A stretch of DNA of 64,000 bases from Bradyrhizobium zhengyangense. GTDB taxonomy: Bacteria > Pseudomonadota > Alphaproteobacteria > Rhizobiales > Xanthobacteraceae. The notes beneath the pieces were generated by a model. It had not been told where the DNA came from, did no database searches, and saw only the letters and a program-made list of their open reading frames with translations. Below, in pieces: positions 58,793 through 64,000 of the stretch. The stretch lies in assembly GCF_022012435.1 (NCBI RefSeq), contig NZ_JAKLUA010000018.1, forward strand, positions 62,001-126,000, read 5' to 3'. Numbering within the stretch: position 1 is the first letter of the stretch; the number at the start of each line of letters is the position of its first letter. The position numbers and the translations under genes are program-made.

Positions 58793-60167
58793 GCCTGCGC
58801 TTTCGCGGCGGATAGCGCCGCGCGATCTCCGGTGCAACGACCGCCGCTGGCTTGACGTTGGCGCCGGCGATCCAGATGTCGCTGACCTTGCCGCGCTTGT
58901 CGCGGACGCGGCGCACCGGCTCACCGTGGCTGGAATAGCCGGCCGCCCACACGAGCTTGCCGGTATCGCGGCCGGTGACTTCGATCTCGCCAGCGTCCAT
59001 GAAGGGATTGTTGAACTGCGGGTTGGCGATCAGCACGCGGTTGCCGGCGGGCACGAAGTCTGTCGCGCCCCAGATCGTCCACCAACGGCCGGTCCAGTCG
59101 CGCACGCGTCGATCGGGTGCGCCGCGGCTCTTGAAAACGCGCAGGATCTGCATCGCGCCGTCCATCCAGAACGGTGCGGCGCCGTCGATGGAGTTGCTGA
59201 GGATGCTGATCGCGAGCTCGCATCCGGGAATTGAGCAGGTCCGCGAGATATAGCCTTGGAAGCCACCGCCGTGGCCGAACCAGTCCCAGCCGTCGGTCTT
59301 GCCGGCGTTGACGCCGAGGCCGTAATAGGCCTCGAAGCTTTGCGGGACGCGCCAATGATGCCGCGTCATCTCGCGGCGGCTCGCGACCGACAGAACGCTC
59401 TTCTTCGCATTGGGGGCAAGCTGGGCAAAGAATCGCGCGGTGTCCGCCGCGGTGGCAACGAAGCCTGCGGCGGATGCCATCGCATGGGCGGGATTGTCGC
59501 CTGGGATCACGCAACGCTCGCCGAGCGGCAGCTTGCGCGTATGGCCGCGCGCGAATTGCGCGCCCCTGGGAAGCGGCGCGTTCGGCTCGGTCTCGCGCAG
59601 ACCCGCGGGTTCGATGATCTCGCGCTTGATCCAGGCGGAGTAGGGCTCCTTTGTCACCGCTTCGATGACGAGGCCCATCATGGCAAAGCCGTGGTTTGAA
59701 TATTTGAAACGCGTGCCTGGTTCGATCGCGGTCGGCTGCTTCAGCTCGGCGAGCAGCTCATTCGCATTGAGGTAGGGTCGGCTGTCGATGAACTGGCCGG
59801 AATCGACGCCGTCGCGCGTCAGCCCGGCGCTGTGCGAAAGCACCTGTGCAATCGTCGTCTCGGCGACGCGCGGATTAAGGCCGCTGACGTACTGCCCGAC
59901 GGGATCGTCGAGCCGGAGCCTGCGCTGCTCGCGCAGCTTCATGATGCCGGCCGACGTGAAGCTCTTGGAGTGCGAGGCGATGCGGAAGCGATGGCGCGGT
60001 GTGAGCTTCTCGCCGGTGTCGAGATTGGCAAGCCCAAATGCATGTTCGGCGACGACCTCGCCGCGATGGACGAAGGCGAGCAAGACGCCCGGCTGCTGGA
60101 AGGTCGTCTGCTGGAATTCGATCCAGGAGCCGATGTAGTCGATCGCGGATCGCAGCCACGTGTCCAT
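58779..60167 (-). CDS. Serine beta-lactamase-like hydrolase (462 aa)
   Basis: Active-site motif SHSKSF (SxxK, about 70), KYSNHG (YxN, about 155) and FGHGGGFQG (KTG-equivalent HGGG, about 298) are complete. No signal peptide is seen, so it is cytoplasmic unless the start lies elsewhere. The extra domain after about 350 has a beta-rich pattern as in long beta-lactamase-related esterases. It overlaps the end of the S10 gene by 14 bases, tail to tail. Possible substrates are peptides with D-residues or esters. Confidence 0.8.
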   Translation of the reverse strand: MDTWLRSAIDYIGSWIEFQQTTFQQPGVLLAFVHRGEVVAEHAFGLANLDTGEKLTPRHRFRIASHSKSFTSAGIMKLREQRRLRLDDPVGQYVSGLNPRVAETTIAQVLSHSAGLTRDGVDSGQFIDSRPYLNANELLAELKQPTAIEPGTRFKYSNHGFAMMGLVIEAVTKEPYSAWIKREIIEPAGLRETEPNAPLPRGAQFARGHTRKLPLGERCVIPGDNPAHAMASAAGFVATAADTARFFAQLAPNAKKSVLSVASRREMTRHHWRVPQSFEAYYGLGVNAGKTDGWDWFGHGGGFQGYISRTCSIPGCELAISILSNSIDGAAPFWMDGAMQILRVFKSRGAPDRRVRDWTGRWWTIWGATDFVPAGNRVLIANPQFNNPFMDAGEIEVTGRDTGKLVWAAGYSSHGEPVRRVRDKRGKVSDIWIAGANVKPAAVVAPEIARRYPPRKRRPTPE

Positions 60168-60220
60168 TGCGTTACCAATTTGCGAGGGGGATGGGTGTGC
60201 GAAAGCTAGCCGAGAAAGCA

Positions 60221-60254
60221 GAACGGGCACAACCCGCAAAGGTCGTGCCCGTTC
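60221..60254 (-). terminator. Terminator of the TPR gene
   Basis: GAACGGGCACAACC (60221-60234) and GGTCGTGCCCGTTC (60241-60254) pair with one mismatch around CGCAAA, 23 bases after the minus-strand stop at 60278, followed by TGCTTTCT. Confidence 0.6.
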
Positions 60255-60277
60255 GCGTCATCAGAAGATGCGATATC

Positions 60278-60820
60278 TCAGTAGACGAGCGTCGCGCCGG
60301 TCGGCTTGTCGAGTGCGGCAGCCAGCGAGCGATACTCGGAGCTGTCGGTGCCGGCGAGGGAGGCGATCTTGTTCAGGTGATACTGTGCCTGTTCGCGGTT
60401 GCCCTGCTCGAGCTGCCAGAGGCCGTAATACTGCCAGGTGCGGACGTGGTTGGGATCGTCCTTCAACGCGATCTCGTAGTAGGCCTTCGACGATTGGTAG
60501 TCGCCGAGCTTGCGATAGGAGTAGCCGATCAGATTGGCGACGTCGGCGACGTCGTCACGCTTGAGCTGCTTCAGCTGGCCGATCGCGTCCGAATAGTCGT
60601 GCTTGTCGTAGATCGTGGTGTACGCGGTCCGGTAGGCCGCGAGGAATTTCGGATCGCTGACGGAAGAGCTCTTCTTCTTGCCCTTCTTGGTCGAGGTATC
60701 GGACTTTGGCGGCGAGGAGGGCTCGTCACTGCCGGCGGCATAGGCGCTGGTCAGAGCCGGTCCGGCCGCCAAGGTCATGGCGACAAGTCCCGGCACAAGA
60801 AGCGTTGACAGTCTGCGCAT
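60278..60820 (-). CDS. Secreted TPR-repeat protein (180 aa)
   Basis: Signal peptide (about 1-29, ending AYA-A), a Lys/Ser-rich linker (about 35-55), then TPR-like repeats from about 60 to 160: AIGQLKQLKRDDVADVANLI, SYRKLGDYQSSKAYYEIALKDDP and TWQYYGLWQLEQGNREQAQY. TPR proteins in the periplasm usually join other proteins into complexes. No partner is visible. Its terminator is at 60221-60254. Confidence 0.8.
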   Translation of the reverse strand: MRRLSTLLVPGLVAMTLAAGPALTSAYAAGSDEPSSPPKSDTSTKKGKKKSSSVSDPKFLAAYRTAYTTIYDKHDYSDAIGQLKQLKRDDVADVANLIGYSYRKLGDYQSSKAYYEIALKDDPNHVRTWQYYGLWQLEQGNREQAQYHLNKIASLAGTDSSEYRSLAAALDKPTGATLVY

Positions 60821-61075
60821 CTAAGTTCTCCCGAATGGAACGTGGCGATCCTACACGATTGCCCAAAGACCGGAACACCCGGCCTCCAAAAACATTCCCG
60901 GCCGTCTCCGGCCCTCGGCCTTCCCAAGGCGAAGATAACAAACTTGTCATCCAGATGAACAGAAGCCTGCCACGCGCTTCAGAACGGGTTCAGCGCGGGG
61001 CATCTAGGCTCTCCCCCATGATCGAAGAGTTGGCGAGAGGGCGCCGCCTCAAGATCCTTCCAAGAGGAGACAACG

Positions 61076-61444
61076 ATGTTGAAGACCATTTCCGCAGCCT
61101 TGCTCGCAGCTTCCGTCATCGCCGCCCCGGCCTTCGCCAAGGATGCGGCCAAGACCACCACGACCGCCCCGGTGATCAAGGCGGATCAGACCCAGAGCAA
61201 GGTCTCGACCACCGCTGCCAGGCCCGACGCCGGCGTCAAGGCTGATGCCAAGACCGCCGACATCAAGTCGCCTGCCAAGGTCGATACCAAGACCAAGGCG
61301 ATGAACGCCAATGCAGCAGTCACGCCGGACGAGCACAAGACCGTGCGGACGCATCGTCATCACCACAAGCATCTGTCGGCCAAGGAGTCGCTGAAGACGC
61401 AGTCGGGCCTCACCAAGCCGGTGACCGCCGAGAAGCGCAGCTAA
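61076..61444 (+). CDS. Secreted Lys/Thr/Ala-rich protein with His cluster (122 aa)
   Basis: Signal peptide (about 1-21, ending AFA-K) followed by a repetitive body made almost only of Lys, Ala, Thr, Asp and Val, with KADAKTADIKSPAKVDTKTK at the centre, and a His cluster HRHHHKH near residue 97. AGAGGAGAC before the ATG confirms the start. The composition is like small stress- or metal-related exported proteins; the His cluster could bind zinc, copper or nickel. Not recognised. Confidence 0.7.
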   Translation: MLKTISAALLAASVIAAPAFAKDAAKTTTTAPVIKADQTQSKVSTTAARPDAGVKADAKTADIKSPAKVDTKTKAMNANAAVTPDEHKTVRTHRHHHKHLSAKESLKTQSGLTKPVTAEKRS

Positions 61445-61456
61445 CGACTGATCCCG

Positions 61457-61490
61457 CGCGGCGGCATCCCTGGATTGCCCTGCCGCCGCG
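61457..61490 (+). terminator. Hairpin after the His-cluster gene
   Basis: CGCGGCGGCA and TGCCGCCGCG are perfect 10-base arms around 14 bases, 13 bases past the stop. There is no T tract, so it may stop transcription only with help or protect the mRNA end. Confidence 0.35.
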
Positions 61491-61563
61491 TGTGGAGTTC
61501 AGGCCCGGCTCGCTCGTCACGCCCTCGCGCAAGCGCGAGGCCTGGCGGCGGGCCGGTGCGCCG

Positions 61564-61638
61564 TTTTGCGAATCTCGAAAACAACCCCATGCACAGTAGA
61601 CGACGGCAGATGACACCAACCTGCGGATTTTGCGAATC
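61564..61638. repeat. Direct repeat in intergenic region
   Basis: TTTTGCGAATC occurs at 61564-61574 and 61628-61638. The region between (GAAAACAACCCCATGCACAG and on) resembles a dispersed Bradyrhizobium sequence that I recall but cannot check. The minus frame here (49 codons) is probably not a gene. Confidence 0.4.
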
Positions 61639-61731
61639 CGTTTGACTCGTCGGGCAAAACATCTCTAGACATGCATCATTGCACCCTTGGGGCTGGCACG
61701 CTCCAGGTCGATTGAGCGACGAGCGTGAATT

Positions 61732-62166
61732 GTGAGCCGATTGGCGAAACGTGCGGCGAGGCTGACGTTGATCCTGGTGCTGCCCCTGGCGCTCGCGGCC
61801 TGTTTCGGCAGCGAGGGTGACCGTCCGTCCCTGATGGAAGGGGCCCAGGCCGGCGGCCCGCAGCCGTTTCCCGACAATTTTCGCGGTGACGCGCTCGCTC
61901 TGATTCACGCCTATCTCAACAATCCTGTCGGAGTGCGCGACGCCAGCATGGCGGATCCGGTGCTGCGTGAGATCGGCGGACGGCAATTCTACATCAGCTG
62001 CCTGCACTTCACGCCGCGGGAGACCGATGGCAGCTACAAGGCCATGCGTGAGCGCGCCGTCGTCTACGTCAATGGCCGGGCGGACCGTGTCGTCGATCGC
62101 GCGAGCGAGCTCTGCGCCGGTGCGGTTTATGCGCCCTTTCCAGAACTGGAAAAGATGCCGCGGTAG
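61732..62166 (+). CDS. Small lipoprotein (144 aa)
   Basis: The start MSRLAKRAARLTLILVLPLA is followed by the lipobox ALAAC-FGSEG (Cys about 24), so it is a lipid-anchored envelope protein. The mature part has two further cysteines in YISCLHFTP and SELCAGAV that may form a disulfide. Function unknown. GTG start at 61732. Confidence 0.75.
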   Translation: MSRLAKRAARLTLILVLPLALAACFGSEGDRPSLMEGAQAGGPQPFPDNFRGDALALIHAYLNNPVGVRDASMADPVLREIGGRQFYISCLHFTPRETDGSYKAMRERAVVYVNGRADRVVDRASELCAGAVYAPFPELEKMPR

Positions 62167-62453
62167 CGCAAAGTCCGTCTTCATCGCGGACTGCTAGGAC
62201 AAAAGCTGCCGGAGCCGCTGGATCACTTTTTGGCGAGGTTTGAACGAGGCGGTTTTGCCTTGCGACAAATCGTTACGGCGGAACATGCGCGGGCGACAGA
62301 ATCTGTCGGCGCAAGCGTCCGTGACGGAACAAAATCGCGATGTTGCCGCCCCGTCACAGTAACGAACGATCAACGTTCCGGCATCGCCGCGAAGCAACCT
62401 AATTCGCGCCACGTTGTTTCCAGAGTGTCGAATTTGAAAGAACGGGGATGATC

Positions 62454-63161
62454 ATGAAGACGATTTTGCTGGGCGCAGCAGCTCTGCTGGCGTTGGCCGC
62501 ACCGGCGGCCGCGGCCGACATGCAGGCGCGCACCTACACGAAAGCGCCGGCCTATACGCCGCCGCAGGTGATCTACAACTGGACCGGCTTCTACATCGGC
62601 GGCCATGTCGGCGGCGCCTTCGCAGGCGACACGACCTTCCAGTCCAGCAACGCCCGTTTCATGGGTGGCGTGCAGGGCGGCTTCGACTACCAGTTCGCGC
62701 CCAATTGGGTCGTGGGTATCGAGGCCCAGTATTCCTGGCTGCCGACCAACAACAACGGGGTCACGTTCCCGCTGGGGACGCAGGTGACATCGAACACGGA
62801 CCAGATCGGGTCGGTGACCGGCCGCCTCGGCTACACTTGGGGCCCGGCGCTGCTTTACGCCAAGGGCGGTTACGCCTGGCGCAATGGCGGCCTCGGCGTC
62901 AACGTCGCCGGCGTGCCGCAGACCTTCACCGCCAGCGGCAACAGCAAGGACGGCTACACCGTCGGCGCCGGCCTCGAATACATGTTCGCGCCGAACTGGT
63001 CGGCCAAGGCCGAATACCAGTACTATAATTTCGGCAGCACCACGATCACCTCCGGCCCGGCCGACGTCGTCGGCGTCCGCGGCCGAGACGATGAGCATAC
63101 CGTCAAGGTCGGTGTGAACTATCGCTTCGGCTGGGGTGGGCCGGCGGCCTCGCGCTACTGA
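62454..63161 (+). CDS. Outer-membrane beta-barrel protein, Omp25/31 type (235 aa)
   Basis: Signal peptide MKTILLGAAALLALAAPAAA-A (about 1-20) and a barrel of eight beta strands: NWTGFYIGGHVGGAFAG at the start, GGVQGGFDYQFAPNWVVGIE, VTGRLGYTWGPALLYAKGGY, VGAGLEYMFAPNWSAKAEYQ and the final HTVKVGVNYRFGW. This is the Omp25/31-like group of rhizobial and Brucella surface proteins. CGGGG before the ATG at 62454; ATG at 62448 is also possible. Followed by a strong terminator. Confidence 0.9.
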   Translation: MKTILLGAAALLALAAPAAAADMQARTYTKAPAYTPPQVIYNWTGFYIGGHVGGAFAGDTTFQSSNARFMGGVQGGFDYQFAPNWVVGIEAQYSWLPTNNNGVTFPLGTQVTSNTDQIGSVTGRLGYTWGPALLYAKGGYAWRNGGLGVNVAGVPQTFTASGNSKDGYTVGAGLEYMFAPNWSAKAEYQYYNFGSTTITSGPADVVGVRGRDDEHTVKVGVNYRFGWGGPAASRY

Positions 63162-63193
63162 GCCGCCCAAGGCGAGCACCAGCACGATCTGAC

Positions 63194-63223
63194 AAAGGCC
63201 GGCTCCCGCCGGCCTTTCGTTTT
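63194..63223 (+). terminator. Intrinsic terminator of the outer-membrane protein gene
   Basis: AAAGGCCGGC (63194-63203) and GCCGGCCTTT (63208-63217) form a perfect 10-bp stem around TCCC, followed by CGTTTT. Confidence 0.75.
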
Positions 63224-63402
63224 GCCCGCCCTGTTTTCATTGCGTGAACCATCTGGCGCGTCATTTGCAAGCAAACAGTCTGGCGCGCGGTTTCTCATGC
63301 GTGTCACGGGGATCGGGTAAAGCAAAAATAATTATTGCGACTTACGGAACTCGCGCTCCGGTACGCGTATTAGGGGATTACCGGGCTGGTGGGATGACGA
63401 AC

Positions 63403-63645
63403 ATGCGTATCTTGGCGTCACTGGTGGTTGTCGCGTTCTTCGCCGCGGTCCCGTGCTCTGCCCAAACAATCCTCAAATCCGAGCCTTTGATGTTGGCACC
63501 TTACGAGGTTGCCTTCGTGAAGGACGCGTCCTGCCCGTCCGGCAAGGTGCTGAAGGTTACCGGAGCTATCCGCGGGCTGCACCGCCGCAAGGCCTGCGTC
63601 GCGCTTGCCGGTGAGCAGGCTTCGCTCGCGATCGCGACGCCTTGA
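63403..63645 (+). CDS. Small secreted protein with two cysteines (80 aa)
   Basis: Signal peptide MRILASLVVVAFFAAVPCSA-Q, then ILKSEPLMLAPYEVAFVKDA and the cysteines of DASCPSGKVLKV and RRKACVAL, which should form one disulfide. GGTGGG before the ATG supports the start; ATG at 63394 is an alternative. Function unknown; similar tiny proteins are common in Bradyrhizobium. Confidence 0.6.
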   Translation: MRILASLVVVAFFAAVPCSAQTILKSEPLMLAPYEVAFVKDASCPSGKVLKVTGAIRGLHRRKACVALAGEQASLAIATP

Positions 63646-63680
63646 AGCGCGCCTTGCCCTGAAACCCTATTGGCCGGACC

Positions 63681-63935
63681 TCACGAGTTGAGCTGAAGCT
63701 CCATCCTGGATTCCCGCTCGGCGTCCGCCTTGTTCTGGGCGGGGTCCTCGCCTTGGGCTGCACGGCAGGATCGGATCTCGTAATCATTGTCGAGCACCCG
63801 GCGCGGACCTTGCCGCTCGTCGTCGGTACCGATGTCCACGACCAGCCCGCTCCGTTGCGCAAGCTTCCAGACGTCGGCTTCATCGGGATAGGCTTTGCTG
63901 ATCTGGCTGTCGTTACAGAACAGGGCGTAGGGCAT
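63681..63935 (-). CDS. Small hypothetical protein (84 aa)
   Basis: MPYALFCNDSQISKAYPDEA starts after a GGGAGCGG site. The first half (residues 1-55: ALFCNDSQISKAYPDEADVW to RVLDNDYEIRSC) looks like a compact beta/alpha domain; the C-terminal third is a charged helix ending LQLNS. No signal peptide. Not recognised, but the coding pattern is consistent throughout. Confidence 0.55.
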   Translation of the reverse strand: MPYALFCNDSQISKAYPDEADVWKLAQRSGLVVDIGTDDERQGPRRVLDNDYEIRSCRAAQGEDPAQNKADAERESRMELQLNS

Positions 63936-64000
63936 GCTTCCCGCTCCCGGAAAGCGCGTTAACGGCTTCACAGGCCGAGCGGTTCCGGGTTGATCACGGG

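Noticed and set aside
61441..61590. Minus-strand 49-codon frame beginning MGLFSRFAKRRTG
   Set aside because: It overlaps a hairpin and a repeat-like region and is mostly Arg/Gly/Pro; I judge it a chance frame.
1..64000. CRISPR array, prophage or transposon
   Set aside because: I saw no regularly spaced direct repeats, no integrase or transposase motifs and no terminal repeats with target duplications; the palindromes are small interspersed repeats.

Overview
The window is a high-GC (mid-60s %) chromosome segment from an alphaproteobacterium, most probably Bradyrhizobium or a close relative in the Nitrobacteraceae. The grounds are gene content, two GGAAC-N16/17-GTT (EcfG-type) promoters, CtrA-type TTAA-N7-TTAAC boxes, the palindromic intergenic repeats, many small secreted proteins, and a folE leader of the alphaproteobacterial THF-II type. 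I saw no rRNA, tRNA, CRISPR array, prophage, integrase or insertion sequence, so it reads as core and near-core chromosome with local gene turnover.

Layout. 1-2.7 kb: the end of a PAS protein, an overlapping pair of tiny genes (ribbon-helix-helix-like and Rmf/CrpP-like), small secreted proteins, and a zinc-ribbon gene broken by a one-base indel. 2.7-8.6 kb: a minus-strand ABC uptake operon (ATPase, Tat-exported binding protein, two permeases, Asp/Glu/hydantoin racemase) divergent from a GntR regulator. 9-15.8 kb: secreted amidohydrolase, an STN-like secreted protein beside a frameshifted secreted protein, a membrane-anchored BTAD/TolB-like/TPR regulator, a transglutaminase-like cysteine protease and a tandem PilZ protein. 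15.9-25.8 kb: MFS transporter, Zn-alcohol dehydrogenase, VOC, cupin, DEAD-box helicase, GNAT, PAS and rhomboid genes, plus a structured intergenic stretch that looks like an sRNA gene, then a CBS protein. 25.8-35.2 kb: patatin lipase, MFS/TetR/DUF2231 cluster, and two LysR-oxidoreductase divergent pairs. 35.5-45.8 kb: GGDEF-EAL protein, serine hydrolases, nitroreductase, thrS, MFS transporter, GrlR-like protein. 46-53.5 kb: amino-acid permease coupled to a secreted protein, yidD, periplasmic ClpP-like protein, IscU/SufU-like scaffold variant, folE with riboswitch, hisI, SLT transglycosylase. 53.6-64 kb: DUF2336-Hpt-receiver signalling genes, nadK, S10 carboxypeptidase, a second serine hydrolase, TPR protein, small secreted proteins and an Omp25/31-type porin-like barrel.

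How the genes fit together. The clearest units are the 2.7-7.6 kb ABC-racemase operon, the folE riboswitch with folE-hisI, and the 53.6-56.1 kb phosphorelay-type group. CtrA boxes before the PilZ gene, in the PAS/rhomboid intergenic region and before the SLT gene suggest that several envelope and motility-related genes are read with the cell cycle. Two small genes with EcfG-type promoters tie into the general stress response. Two genes (near 2.6 and 11.4 kb) are broken by one-base differences in homopolymers, so some frameshifts may be assembly errors. I found no clear undescribed multi-gene system; the best leads are the possible sRNA at 24.1 kb, the Rmf/CrpP-like overlapping gene pair and the palindrome inserted in frame into a permease gene.
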